A stretch of DNA of 64,000 bases from Deltaproteobacteria bacterium (GTDB lineage: Bacteria; Desulfobacterota; Desulfomonilia; UBA1062), in the NCBI GenBank assembly GCA_018433775.1, contig JAHDQN010000006.1, forward strand, positions 1-64,000, in the 5' to 3' direction. Shown here in pieces: positions 1 to 9,880 of this stretch. Positions within the stretch are counted from its first letter, which is position 1, and every line of letters begins with the position of its first letter. Position numbers and translations under genes: made by a program. The notes below the pieces were generated by a model. The model worked only from the letters and a program-made list of their open reading frames with translations. It was not told the DNA's origin and made no database searches.

Positions 1-389
1 ACTCGGGTACCTCATTGGATCCGTCCGAGGCCTTTATCAGCGCAAAGATGACCTCTGTCCGCGACGCTCTTGCAGGAGAAGGGAAGATCCTCGCCAATTT
101 CCGCGAGGTGGCCGGAATCTGCCGGGAGAATGTCCTGGATATCCTGTCCCAGCTCGAAAAGACGGGGATCCGCGGCGTGCTCGCCACCGGCAAGATGGGC
201 GAGGCGATCTGCCAGGTGCCGGTGGATGTCAACAAGGTGGGTGTGGTGCTCACGGGCGGGCTCAACCCGGTGGCTGCCGCCCGGGAGCTCGGGATCGAGG
301 CGGAAAACTTCGCCATGTCCACGGTCATGGACTTTGGAGAATTGCGTCCCTTTGCCCAGGTGTTCCGCGAGTCGAGGGGCAAGAAATAA
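1..389 (+). CDS. NrpR/DUF128-type nitrogen regulator, C-terminal fragment (5' end outside window)
   Basis: The frame is open from the first bases (S-G-T-S-L-D-P-S-E), so the gene begins upstream and only about the last 128 residues are visible. They match the end of the DUF128 effector domain of NrpR: a TSLDPSEAF start, the segment AKMTSVRDA, an E-to-L helix pair, VPVDVNKVGVVLTGGLNPVA, and a closing MDFGEL. In methanogens NrpR represses nitrogen-assimilation genes and releases DNA when it binds 2-oxoglutarate. The next gene, 42 bp downstream, is glutamate dehydrogenase, which consumes 2-oxoglutarate and ammonium, so control of gdhA is a reasonable inference. The DNA-binding part cannot be seen here. 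A TTG at 15 is in frame but is an internal codon. Confidence 0.75.
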   Translation, partial: SGTSLDPSEAFISAKMTSVRDALAGEGKILANFREVAGICRENVLDILSQLEKTGIRGVLATGKMGEAICQVPVDVNKVGVVLTGGLNPVAAARELGIEAENFAMSTVMDFGELRPFAQVFRESRGKK

Positions 390-431
390 GGATAAAAGAA
401 ATACCGTATTCAGAGGAGAAAGGAGATTTGA

Positions 432-1769
<1,338 letters not shown>

Positions 1770-1794
1770 AGGCTTCCCCGCAGTTCGATTCTGT

Positions 1795-1835
1795 GCCCGG
1801 CCCGGTCAGCCTCCCGCACCGGAGACCGGCCGGGC
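1795..1835 (+). terminator. GC-rich hairpin after gdhA
   Basis: GCCCGG-C-CCGGTC (1795-1807) pairs with GACCGGCCGGGC (1824-1835) with one bulged base and a 16-base loop. It sits 26 bp after the gdhA stop. The following bases are only moderately T-rich, so it may act as a transcript stabiliser or a weak terminator. A second, smaller inverted repeat (GCAGGAA ... TTCCTGC) lies at 1895-1917. Confidence 0.5.
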
Positions 1836-2130
1836 GTACATCCTCCCTTACTTTTGTACCATGTGATTCCTGAAACGTTCCCTATCTGTCCGTTGCAGGA
1901 AAATTATCGCTTCCTGCCGATGCGGCATAAATGATGCAAATTGCCGTTAATCAGAACCCCTCAAGCTGCTCCGGAATTCACAGGAGGGACCGGGGCTGAA
2001 ACCTGGGACCTCGCTCCGTAACCATCCCAGTTCACAGAAAGGTAAAGCACAAAGAGCTTTTCCACCGGGAATGCTCGGTCCCCGCCTGATATCGTGCCGC
2101 AGTCGCCATGGTATGAAGCCTGCACCGCCT
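1836..2130. other. Intergenic stretch between convergent gdhA and the PPOX-like gene
   Basis: No coding pattern is seen on either strand. The only structure is the 7-bp inverted repeat at 1895-1917 with an AT-rich loop, which could terminate transcription arriving from the minus strand. Confidence 0.4.
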
Positions 2131-2979
2131 TTAGAACTGCATTACCGGCTCGATCGCCACCTCGGGGTAGATTTGGCCGTGCTTGGGCGGCATGGAGTTG
2201 TATACCCAGTCTATGTCCATGACTCCGAGGATAATACAGCGTCTCTTCTCGAACCCGCCGAACACCCCCCTGACAAGCACGTCCTCCATGTCCATGGTCA
2301 GCCCGAACACGGCGAGATTCATTCCCCGCTCCAGGTGCTTGAGCTCGTCACCGTAGGCAAGGGGGGAGAAGGCCAGCCGGGTGCTGTCCGCGGCCTGGCA
2401 CTGGATGAGGGGGATAATGACCGGGAATCCGTCTGAGTCCACGCAGGAAAGGAACTTCAGGCTGTCGAGCCGGTCGAACAGGCCCTGGGCCCAGGGCCTG
2501 AGTATCCGTCTGAAGTTCGGGGTGCGCACCGATTTCTTCCCGGCCCTGGTGAGCAGGGAAGAGAGGATGATCCGTCCCATGGGCAGGCGTTCCCGGCCCG
2601 CGGTCTCGACCAGATCCATGTAGTGCACGGTGTGGATGCCGAAATAGGCGTTGTAGCGGAACATGGGCTTGCTGTTGAACATCTCGAAGTCCTCGCCGCG
2701 GCGCTCCTGATGAGTCCAGAGGGCCTTGCCCCGCCAGAGGCTTTTCGAGAGCGTCATGATGAGAAAGCCGGTCCTGGGGTTGTCCTTCACGTGGCTCTTG
2801 CTCAAGCCTTCGGAGAACTGGCCCCAGACGAGCTCTCTGGTGGTTTTCGCCTGCAGGGCCGTGATCAGTGTGATGTGTGGCAGCCCCTGCGGGTTGACGG
2901 TCGCGATGAGGCCCACCTTTGCCTCGGGTTCGAACTCCCTGAGATCCGGTTTGTCGAACCGGTTCGATTTCGTTTTCAT
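2131..2979 (-). CDS. Pyridoxamine 5'-phosphate oxidase-like flavoprotein
   Basis: A 282-residue protein if started at the ATG at 2979, which has an AGGAGG site six to ten bases upstream; the open frame extends further but without a good start. The N-terminal half looks like the FMN-binding split-barrel (PNPOx-like) fold: KVGLIATVNPQGLPHITLIT, then WGQFSEGLSKSHVKDNPRTG, typical of enzymes that bind FMN or F420-like flavins. The C-terminal 100 residues are less familiar. It is the last gene of a minus-strand series with the glycyl radical enzyme and its activase, about 135 bp after the activase. A role in that system, for example as electron donor or in handling the product, is possible but not shown. 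Confidence 0.65.
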   Translation of the reverse strand: MKTKSNRFDKPDLREFEPEAKVGLIATVNPQGLPHITLITALQAKTTRELVWGQFSEGLSKSHVKDNPRTGFLIMTLSKSLWRGKALWTHQERRGEDFEMFNSKPMFRYNAYFGIHTVHYMDLVETAGRERLPMGRIILSSLLTRAGKKSVRTPNFRRILRPWAQGLFDRLDSLKFLSCVDSDGFPVIIPLIQCQAADSTRLAFSPLAYGDELKHLERGMNLAVFGLTMDMEDVLVRGVFGGFEKRRCIILGVMDIDWVYNSMPPKHGQIYPEVAIEPVMQF

Positions 2980-3113
2980 TGCCTGTCCTCCTTTACATTC
3001 ACTGACGGTCCTGCCCGCCGCCGGTCCTGACACCTCGGGCCTGCCGTATCCCACCTTCCGCTCCTTAAGGCTTGCCGTGCCCATATGAGTGATTCTCATA
3101 AAGAGCCGTCCGG

Positions 3114-4160
3114 TCACTGGGGCGTTTCGCGGCCTGCCGGTGGACATGATCTCTCCGGTGCCGACGGATGCCCGCGAGATCCATTCATGGCGGTTGCCCC
3201 GCTCGCATGGACGATCACGCCCCTGCCCGCCGACTCGGATGCCGCCTGCACCAGGCGCTCCATGTCGCTGTCCGCCACGATCCCGTAATCCCGGCACTTC
3301 CAGTCGATTCCGAGCCCGTCATATTTGTGGGTGCAGAGGTTGTTGAACGCGCAGAGCTCCCATCGGGAGACGGTTCCGGCCATGGTGTCGCGGATAAAGG
3401 TGCCGATAGCGCGGATGTTCTCCTCGCTGTCCGTGTGGTGGGGAATGACGGGGGTACGCACCCAGATCTCGAGGGAGCTGCGGTGCTCTTTTCGGTAGTC
3501 TCTGATCCGGGTGAGGTTCCGCTGGATCTGGCTGCCGCACAGGCCGGTATAGTCGCGGTGGAGCTCCTCGTCCATGAGCTTGAGGTCGTAGAGCAGCAGG
3601 TCGGTGAAGGGCAGAAGCATCTCGAGCCTTTCCCAGGGGCACTGGCCGCAGGTGTCGAGCGCCGTGTGGATGCCCGCTTCCTTGAGCGATCTCAGCACTT
3701 CGCGGGCAAAATCCGGCTGGCGCGTCGGCTCGCCGCCCGAAAGGGTCACCCCGCCGCCCGACTGCTCGAAATAGACGCGGTCCTTCATCAGCTCGTTCAC
3801 GAGATCCTCGGGGCTGAAGTACCTGCCGTAGATCTCCATGGCCGTGGACGGGCAGGCCTCCGCACAGCAGAGGCAGTCCGTGCATACCTGCCTGTCGATC
3901 TCGATGCCCGAGCTCGCGGCATTGAGCGCCTTTTGCGGGCACGCCTCGATGCAGCTCAGGCAGCCGATGCACCGCGCGCCCACCCAGTGCACCTGAGGCC
4001 TGCCCGGGATGCTCTCCGGGTTGTGGCACCACACGCACTGAAGCGGGCACCCCTTGAAAAAGACCGTGCTTCTGATGCCCGGACCGTCCTCGGTGGACAT
4101 CCGCTGAATTCTCAGGATGAGCCCCTGACTTTTTCCCGGGTTCTGCCCGCCTGTCTTCAT
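3114..4160 (-). CDS. Glycyl radical enzyme activating enzyme (radical SAM)
   Basis: A 348-residue member of the PFL-activase family, which uses S-adenosylmethionine to place a glycyl radical on its partner enzyme. The radical SAM motif is CPLQCVWC (CX3CX2C) near residue 38-45. It is followed by a ferredoxin-like insert with two 4Fe-4S motifs (CIGCLSCIEACP and CTDCLCCAEACP), typical of activases for non-PFL glycyl radical enzymes. The SAM-binding TLSGGEPTRQP (GGE) and LLYDLKLMDEELHRDYTG follow. It lies 57 bp downstream of the glycyl radical enzyme gene, its obvious partner. A GGGAG site lies somewhat far from the ATG. The C-terminal 25 residues are basic and Pro-rich and probably not part of the fold. 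Confidence 0.93.
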   Translation of the reverse strand: MKTGGQNPGKSQGLILRIQRMSTEDGPGIRSTVFFKGCPLQCVWCHNPESIPGRPQVHWVGARCIGCLSCIEACPQKALNAASSGIEIDRQVCTDCLCCAEACPSTAMEIYGRYFSPEDLVNELMKDRVYFEQSGGGVTLSGGEPTRQPDFAREVLRSLKEAGIHTALDTCGQCPWERLEMLLPFTDLLLYDLKLMDEELHRDYTGLCGSQIQRNLTRIRDYRKEHRSSLEIWVRTPVIPHHTDSEENIRAIGTFIRDTMAGTVSRWELCAFNNLCTHKYDGLGIDWKCRDYGIVADSDMERLVQAASESAGRGVIVHASGATAMNGSRGHPSAPERSCPPAGRETPQ

Positions 4161-4217
4161 GCCGGTCCGCCACTCCCTGCAGGATCGGCAGCCGGCAGTT
4201 TTCTTCCCGTATTTTTT

Positions 4218-6737
4218 CTAGAACGATTCATGGCTGATCCTCGCGATCACCTCGTTCTGCAGCTCGCGCCCGATGGCGGTGAAATAGGCGTTGTATCCCG
4301 TGATCCTCACCAGAAGCGACTGGTACTCCTCGGGCCGCCTCTGGGCATCGTGCAGCATGGCCGCGTCGATCATGTTGATCTGGAGCGAGGTCCCTCCCTG
4401 CTCCAGGCTCGCTTTCAGAAAGGCCTTGAACTTCTCCTTGTGCTCGGGGTCCCTGAGCAGAGACGGACTCATGGAGATGGTGTGGCTCGCACCGTTGGGC
4501 AGGCAGTTGAGGTAGCCGCCCCAGTCTCCGGGTCCGCTCTCCGCCTTGCCGCCCAGGGCCTTGCCCACCGAGTTCATGTTGGCCGTGGGGCCGTTGATGT
4601 CGGCCCCGCTCACCGGGCAGATGGCGTTCGAGAGAAATCTCCCCTTGGGCCTTCCGTCCGGGCTCGCCGGCAGGATGAACCCGTCGCCCACCCAGTAGTT
4701 CCAGCTGAGCATCCCGGGCCTGAACTGCCTGCCCGTCGAGCGGGTTTTGTGCCTCCATGTCTCCTCGCACCACAGGTCCATGACGGCCCGGGCCATGGCG
4801 TCCGCCTTGTCGTCGTCGCGGCCGTACTTGGGCGCCCTGTACACAGCTGAAGCCTGGAGCTTCTCGAAGCCCTGCCAGTTTGATTTAAGCGCCTCCACCA
4901 GCTCCTGAAGCGTGCACTGCTTCGTGTCGTACACCAGGTGCCTGATCGCGAGCAGGCTGTCCACCGTGGTGGCGAAGGTCACGGCCTCGAGCGTGGTGAG
5001 GTTGAGCTCCGCGCCTCCCCGGGTGATGTCCAGCCCCTTTTCCGCGCACCCCTTCACCAGGCAGGACACATAGGGCGTTGGACAGAACCGGGCCCGGATC
5101 GACTCGGATTTTTCGTAGAGCTCCACGCATCGCTCGATGATGTGTTTCGTCTGCCGGGCATAGGCGTCCCAGAAGTCATCCCATGTCTTCAGCGAGTCCG
5201 CGCCGCCGGTCCGGGGGCCTGCCTGCCGCACCTTCTCGCGTTTGCCCGTGATGGGGTCGACAAAGTCGAAGAAGTCTTTCCCGTCGTTCAGGGCGAGCTC
5301 CACGCTTTTCAGCAGGTTGAGGTTGTTGTCCACGGTTCCGGAGCGGTCGTTGCCCGCCATGGTGTTTTCCAGGCATCCCACCGGCGCATAGTCGTGCACG
5401 TTGTCCTCGTTGATGAGGTGCTCCACGCGGGCCTTTTTTGCCTCCCGCATCATGCCCGCCATGGACCGCTCGTCGAAGTTGAGCAGGAAGGGCGAGCCCT
5501 GGCTCGTGGAGACCATGTCGACCACCTTGTCGAGAAGCTCCTCCGGGCTCCCCTTGTGGAGCCGGATGTTGGGCTTGGGCTCAAGGATGGGTGAGAGCTC
5601 GTCGATCACCTCGAGCATGGCATAGGTCAGGCCGTTGGTCATGTCGCTGCCGCCCCTGCCCATGCCCGAGAGGGTGATGAGCTGGCCGTAGCCCGAGGTG
5701 ATGCCCATGTTCCCGATCCGGATCATGGCGTCGTAGACCGTGTTGGCGTGAATCCAGAAGCACTTGAGGATCTCCTTGCCGAACTCCCGGTCCATGCCCT
5801 GCGCGATCGAGTGCTCCCAGTAGGGGTGGAGATACTGGTCGATCCTGCCGAAGGACACGCCCGGACCCGGATAGTTCTCGTCGCTCATGACGAGCATGTG
5901 GGTGATCCACAGCGCCTGCACGGCTTCCCAGAACGTGCGCGCAGGCTCCCAGGGGACATGCCTGAGGTTCTCCGCCATCCGGACGAGCTCCTGTTTCCGC
6001 TCCGGGTCCTGCTCCTCCCCCGCGAGCTTCTCGCAGAGCCGGGCATACTTCCCGGCCAGGTCCCGGGGCATGGTGGCCGCGGTCATCATGGCGCGGAGCT
6101 GCTCGCCCGTGCTCCCCTTCTTCTCTTTTGCGTCCAGGAACTCGTAGCGACGCCTGATGTCCTCGTAGATTCCCTTCCAACCCAGGTTCAAAACCCGCTC
6201 GTACCCCGGGATGAGGTGGCCCGACGTAGCCCCCGAATTGCCATAGCCGTGGTCATGGAACCACTTCATTGAGGCCCGGGCGCCCTTTCCGCCATAGATG
6301 AGCCGGTCGCGCTGCCTTGCCTCCTTTTTCGTCCAGCACATGGAGGTCTGGACATTGAAGCGGCCGCCCGCGATGAGGTCCCCGGGCAGGATCTCGCAGG
6401 GAACATGGTTCACCATCACCTCCCGGATGAACCATGCCCTGCGTTCAGGCAGGCTCCAGGTCCAGAAGGCGGGATCCGGCTTCACGGTATGCGCGGCCTG
6501 CTGCATGGAGGATCGGAAGGTCTGGAGAAAGGCATAGGTCTCGGGCACGATATAAAAGGTCATTTCGTCGAACTGCACGTCCCAGGGCATGCCCGTACCC
6601 CAGGCCGTGAATTCGTTGTTCCACGCGCGGCTTGCTCCCTGGAAGTAATAGTCGCGGAGCCACCGGATCCGCGGGGAGAGGTTTTTCGGTTTCTTGACCT
6701 TTTTGCCCGGGTCATCGAGCGCCTCTGCCATTGCCAT
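4218..6737 (-). CDS. Glycyl radical enzyme of unassigned substrate
   Basis: An 839-residue glycyl radical enzyme. The radical site is VRITGYNAYF near the C-terminus with Gly814. The thiyl site is PVGCLENT with Cys455 and a Glu two residues on (Glu457). This Cys-x-Glu arrangement is that of dehydratases, decarboxylases and C-S/C-N lyases, not the Cys-Cys pair of pyruvate formate-lyase. The N-terminal region (MPWDVQFDEMTFYIVPE; LPGDLIAGGRFNVQTS) and length resemble the arylacetate decarboxylase and X-succinate synthase side of the family, but no small subunit gene is present. The ATG at 6737 has a perfect AAGGAGGTG site. Upstream lies a FadR-type regulator gene; downstream lies the activase. 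The substrate cannot be named from sequence alone. Confidence 0.9.
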   Translation of the reverse strand: MAMAEALDDPGKKVKKPKNLSPRIRWLRDYYFQGASRAWNNEFTAWGTGMPWDVQFDEMTFYIVPETYAFLQTFRSSMQQAAHTVKPDPAFWTWSLPERRAWFIREVMVNHVPCEILPGDLIAGGRFNVQTSMCWTKKEARQRDRLIYGGKGARASMKWFHDHGYGNSGATSGHLIPGYERVLNLGWKGIYEDIRRRYEFLDAKEKKGSTGEQLRAMMTAATMPRDLAGKYARLCEKLAGEEQDPERKQELVRMAENLRHVPWEPARTFWEAVQALWITHMLVMSDENYPGPGVSFGRIDQYLHPYWEHSIAQGMDREFGKEILKCFWIHANTVYDAMIRIGNMGITSGYGQLITLSGMGRGGSDMTNGLTYAMLEVIDELSPILEPKPNIRLHKGSPEELLDKVVDMVSTSQGSPFLLNFDERSMAGMMREAKKARVEHLINEDNVHDYAPVGCLENTMAGNDRSGTVDNNLNLLKSVELALNDGKDFFDFVDPITGKREKVRQAGPRTGGADSLKTWDDFWDAYARQTKHIIERCVELYEKSESIRARFCPTPYVSCLVKGCAEKGLDITRGGAELNLTTLEAVTFATTVDSLLAIRHLVYDTKQCTLQELVEALKSNWQGFEKLQASAVYRAPKYGRDDDKADAMARAVMDLWCEETWRHKTRSTGRQFRPGMLSWNYWVGDGFILPASPDGRPKGRFLSNAICPVSGADINGPTANMNSVGKALGGKAESGPGDWGGYLNCLPNGASHTISMSPSLLRDPEHKEKFKAFLKASLEQGGTSLQINMIDAAMLHDAQRRPEEYQSLLVRITGYNAYFTAIGRELQNEVIARISHESF

Positions 6738-6755
6738 GATACACCTCCTTGTTTT

Positions 6756-7481
6756 TTACGGGCGGGAAAGCAGTGTTCTCAGGCGCTGCTCGCCGTGGGC
6801 GAGGGTCTCGGTCATGATTGCCGCCGCCTGTTTCGGGTTCTGTATTTCGACCGCCGCAAGCAGTCTCCGGTGGAACCGGAGTATCGCGGGGATCGCCTCC
6901 GGGTCGGAGAAGAAGAGCGAGGTGAAGTTCATATACACCGGCCTGAACGAGTTGATGAGCATGGGATAGACGAGGTTTCCCGACGCGATGCCCATGGTGA
7001 GGTGAAACTCGAAGTCCAGGGCGGTGACCTTCTCGATATGGCGGGGGTCGGCCGACTCCTCGGCATCCACGATCCCGCGAAAGACTTCAAGATGCTCGTC
7101 CGTGCGGTTGAGAGCGGCGAGCCGGGCGGTCTCGTTCTCCACCAGGGCCCTCACCCGGATGAGGCTCTCCAGCAGCTCGGGATCCAGGCCGCCGCGCTGG
7201 AAATTGACGAGCGACTCCAGGATGACGAGCGAGCCCTCCTTCCGGTAATCGCTCACCACGGCGCCCGCACGGGGCCTGAGCTTCACCAGTCCCTTGGCCG
7301 CCAGCTCCACGAGCCCCTCGTGCACCACGGGCCTGCTCACCCCCAGCTGGAGCGCCAGCTCACGCTCGGGTGGCAGCTTCTGGCCGATGGCGAGCCTGCC
7401 CGTGAGGATCAGGTCTTCAAACCTCGAGATGAATACCTGTTTCAGGCTCTCGGCCTTGAGCGGCTTCAGCATGTCCTTCAT
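6756..7481 (-). CDS. GntR-family (FadR/FCD subfamily) transcriptional regulator
   Basis: A 241-residue regulator when started at the ATG at 7481, behind GGGGAG; an upstream in-frame start would add 23 residues including no recognisable domain. Residues 10-75 form the winged helix of GntR proteins (IGQKLPPERELALQLGVSRP, then LRPRAGAVVSDY). The remainder is an all-helical FCD effector domain with the metal-ligand pattern DFEFHLTMGIASGN and a later FHRRLL segment. FCD regulators usually bind an organic acid tied to the pathway they control. It sits 18 bp upstream of the glycyl radical enzyme gene on the same strand, and a FadR-like palindrome lies just upstream at 7505-7515, so autoregulation of the whole series is likely. 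Confidence 0.9.
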   Translation of the reverse strand: MKDMLKPLKAESLKQVFISRFEDLILTGRLAIGQKLPPERELALQLGVSRPVVHEGLVELAAKGLVKLRPRAGAVVSDYRKEGSLVILESLVNFQRGGLDPELLESLIRVRALVENETARLAALNRTDEHLEVFRGIVDAEESADPRHIEKVTALDFEFHLTMGIASGNLVYPMLINSFRPVYMNFTSLFFSDPEAIPAILRFHRRLLAAVEIQNPKQAAAIMTETLAHGEQRLRTLLSRP

Positions 7482-7504
7482 GAAATCTCCCCATATGAGG
7501 CTGG

Positions 7505-7515
7505 TGGTATTACCA
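7505..7515. promoter_or_regulatory. FadR/GntR-type operator
   Basis: TGGTATTACCA is a perfect palindrome around a central T and fits the TGGTNNNACCA core known for FadR-subfamily operators. It lies 24 bp upstream of the regulator start codon. A second inverted repeat, TTGAT-GGTGT-ATCAA, is at 7536-7550 and may be a further site. Confidence 0.6.
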
Positions 7516-7583
7516 GCAGCCACAATACCCCTGAATTGATGGTGTATCAAGAAAATAATCTCTGTTAAGGCCTTCAGGCACCT

Positions 7584-7705
7584 ATCAATGGTATGAACCT
7601 TTGAATGGCAGGCCCTGGACCCTGCTTCAAGCTTAAAAAGCTTTCAACGGCAATGTGACCCCGCCTTCAAAGTCCTTCAGGAAGCGGACTTCAGAAGGAG
7701 GATTC
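7584..7705 (-). repeat. Dispersed intergenic repeat, copy A
   Basis: Read on the minus strand, this stretch aligns by eye almost end to end with 62291-62408 on the plus strand. Shared blocks in the same order are TCCTCCTTC, GAGGACTT/AAGGACTT, CACATT, CCGTTG, AAGCTTTT, CAGGGTC, TGCC and CATACC-TTGAT. Neither copy has an open frame or lies in a gene. It is located upstream of the FadR-type regulator gene. It may be a remnant of a miniature mobile element or an old duplicated intergenic cassette. Confidence 0.6.
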
Positions 7706-7938
7706 AACTTTCAGAAGTCGGAGAGCCCTTCAGTGGCGGGAGAATGACCGGACCCCCATGGTGGATACATAAAGCAGGGCCAGGGAAGGGCGTCCTGCCG
7801 CAGGGGTCACAAAACCTGCTGGAGCGAGGATTGTGCGGACAGGCCCGCCTGCTATTATAAATGTGATAAGCACGGCTCGACATGAAAGGCTCTTGGTGAG
7901 GGAGATAAGGCCCGGAGGGAAAGAGACGCGGCCGGACG

Positions 7939-9153
7939 GTGACCGGTACCCTGCCGTTCGCGCGGGGGCTCGCAAGGCTGTGGCAGAGCGTGAACCTCGA
8001 AGTAAGGACCAGAAAAGAGATCGGAAAAGAAGCCTGGAACGGTTTTGTCCGGGAGAGCGACGAGGCCTGGCTGTGGCATTGCTTTGACATGCCGGAGCTG
8101 CGGGCCGTCTGGCCGGATTATCTCGACGCGAGCTTCGGGATCGAAGACCGGGACCATGGATGCCTTCTGGTTGCGATCGTGCCGTGCTTTGTCCATGGGC
8201 ATCATTCTTTGAGCTCGGTAGGCGGGCCTGCACTTGCGAATCCGCTCGGAAGAAAACACCGGGGCAATGTATACGAACGCATACGCGAACATCTCCTGGC
8301 TCTGGCGAGAGAAAAGAGGGTACACACGATCGGGCTTTCGCTTTCACCCCTTGCCCCGGCGTACACCGGGGGGAAATGCCCTTTGGTGAACCCCCTGCTC
8401 TTTCTGGGATGCGAAAATACCCTCACCCAGACGTTGATCGCCGATATCCGCTGCGGGAAGGATGCCCTGTGGCAAAGGATGGAAGGCCGCGCGCGGACCG
8501 CGGTGCGCAAGGCGGAAAAGGCAGGGGTGAGGGTCCGCGAGGCCGGCATGGATGAATCGGACACCTACTACAGGCTTCACTGTGAAACCTATGACCGCAC
8601 GGGTGTGCCTGCTCATCCCGAGGCATTTTTCAGAAAAATGTGGGAGAAGTTCCGTTGCGATGGACGCTGCCGCGTCTGGTTTGCCGAGCATGGCGGCTGT
8701 GTGGTGGCTGCGGAGAACTTCGGGATCTTCAAAGAAAGGGCTGTCTACTGGACAGGGGCTGCGAGCAGGCAAGGCCTGGAAGTGAGCGCGAATTCCCTCA
8801 TCCAGTGGCAGGCTCTGAAGTGGATGGTGGAAAGCGGCATCCAGTGGTACGAGACCGGCGAGGCATTCCCCAATATCCGGAAAGGAAAGCTCAGGGGCCT
8901 GAGTGATTTCAAGCAGAGCTTCGGGGGCACGCTCTTTCCCTTTTACAAGGGAATCATGAGGATACCCCGGGAAGATACGCGGGCAGTGCTGCTGAAGGGA
9001 TCGTTTGTTTCCTGGCTTCGAGCCACCCGGGATCTCCTCGTGCACTTGACCGGCACGGAGAGGGGAGGCGGGGCGGAGAGGGTTCTCGGAAGAATACACC
9101 GCGGGATATCTTTTCCTCGCGGGAGAACACCGGTAAGCGGAGGCAAGAGATGA
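7939..9153 (+). CDS. FemAB-like / GNAT-fold acyltransferase
   Basis: A 404-residue protein with two-part architecture typical of FemAB-like proteins: residues about 20-180 (LSSVGGPALANPLG, then ALAREKRVHTIGLSLSPLAP) and a GNAT-like half about 190-360 (ARTAVRKAEKAGVRVREA, then WYETGEAFPNIRKGK, LSDFKQSFGG). Members transfer amino acids or acyl groups to cell-wall or lipid precursors in the cytoplasm; the substrate here is unknown. The GTG at 7939 is the first start in the frame but lacks a close ribosome site, so the true start may be slightly downstream. Its stop overlaps the next ATG (ATGA type), so it is translated together with the DinB-like gene. Confidence 0.7.
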   Translation: MTGTLPFARGLARLWQSVNLEVRTRKEIGKEAWNGFVRESDEAWLWHCFDMPELRAVWPDYLDASFGIEDRDHGCLLVAIVPCFVHGHHSLSSVGGPALANPLGRKHRGNVYERIREHLLALAREKRVHTIGLSLSPLAPAYTGGKCPLVNPLLFLGCENTLTQTLIADIRCGKDALWQRMEGRARTAVRKAEKAGVRVREAGMDESDTYYRLHCETYDRTGVPAHPEAFFRKMWEKFRCDGRCRVWFAEHGGCVVAAENFGIFKERAVYWTGAASRQGLEVSANSLIQWQALKWMVESGIQWYETGEAFPNIRKGKLRGLSDFKQSFGGTLFPFYKGIMRIPREDTRAVLLKGSFVSWLRATRDLLVHLTGTERGGGAERVLGRIHRGISFPRGRTPVSGGKR

Positions 9154-9644
9154 ACGCGCGCACAGACAGGGTTATCCGCGAGCAGCTTCTCGCCCTCCTG
9201 GAAGGGGGCAACGCCCACATGGGGTTTGACGATGCGGTTGAAGGTTTTCCCCTGGACAGGATCAACACCCCAGTGCCCCAAGGCAGCTATCTCGTCTGGC
9301 ACCTGCTTTTCCACATGCGGGTAGTCCAGTGGGATATTCTGGAGTTTATCAGGAACCCCGGCCACGTATCCCCGGATTTTCCCGACGGCTACTGGCCCCG
9401 CCCCGGCGAGCAGGCGCGCCCTGCCGTATGGGAGGAGATCGCGAACAGGTTCAGGGACGATCTCGAAGCGCTGAAGAATCTGGTCCGCGACCCCGGGACC
9501 GACTTCTTCAGCCCCATTCCCCATGCAAGGGACTATACCATACTGAGGGAGATTCTCCTGGCGGCGGACCACAACGCCTTTCACGTAGGAGAGCTTGTCT
9601 GCCTCAGGCGGGTCCTGAACCTGAATCCGGTGAAGGAGTACTGA
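9150..9644 (+). CDS. DinB-like (YfiT/DinB superfamily) protein
   Basis: A 164-residue helical protein with the metal-binding His pattern of the DinB fold: one pair in LVWHLLFH near residue 50 and ADHNAFHVGEL near residue 140. Members of this superfamily include thiol-dependent transferases and many uncharacterised proteins that bind a divalent metal with three His. The start codon overlaps the stop of the FemAB-like gene by four bases, indicating translational coupling. The specific reaction is not known. Confidence 0.75.
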   Translation: MNARTDRVIREQLLALLEGGNAHMGFDDAVEGFPLDRINTPVPQGSYLVWHLLFHMRVVQWDILEFIRNPGHVSPDFPDGYWPRPGEQARPAVWEEIANRFRDDLEALKNLVRDPGTDFFSPIPHARDYTILREILLAADHNAFHVGELVCLRRVLNLNPVKEY

Positions 9645-9702
9645 GAAGGGGAGGCAAACCAGCCGGTGCCGGGCATGCCGGTGAGATCGGGTGTAGGATC
9701 GC

Positions 9703-9880
9703 TCACGCGCGATAGCGGTGGGCATAACGGGCGAGCCGTTCGATATCGGCCATGGGGTTGCCTGCCGCAGCACGGGCGCCGAAGGAATGCCCTCCGGTAG
9801 ACCGCATCCGCCCCGTGGTCCACGGCGGCCTTTCCGCAGAGAATGTCCCTGGCCTGAGCCAGAAGCTCGAGTGTTTTCAT
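9703..9880 (-). pseudogene. Possible small frameshifted gene
   Basis: From the ATG at 9880 the minus strand reads MKTLELLAQARDILCGK then AAVDHGADAVYRRAF, after which the frame degrades. One base further on, another frame continues as GARAAAGNPMADIERLA and RYAHRYRA and stops at 9703. Removing one C in the CTTC run near 9782 would join them into a 58-residue acidic-helical protein. Both halves have the residue mix and third-position GC of real genes. I do not recognise the family. It could be a decayed gene, a sequence error or chance. Confidence 0.35.

Noticed and set aside
3168-4850. 560-codon plus-strand open frame across the activase and the 3' end of the glycyl radical enzyme gene
   Set aside because: Fully antisense to two genes with all catalytic motifs; no recognisable domain or ribosome site.
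7704-8090. Minus-strand frame between the regulator and the FemAB-like gene
   Set aside because: Biased Ser/Pro/Arg translation with no start signal; overlaps a better plus-strand gene.
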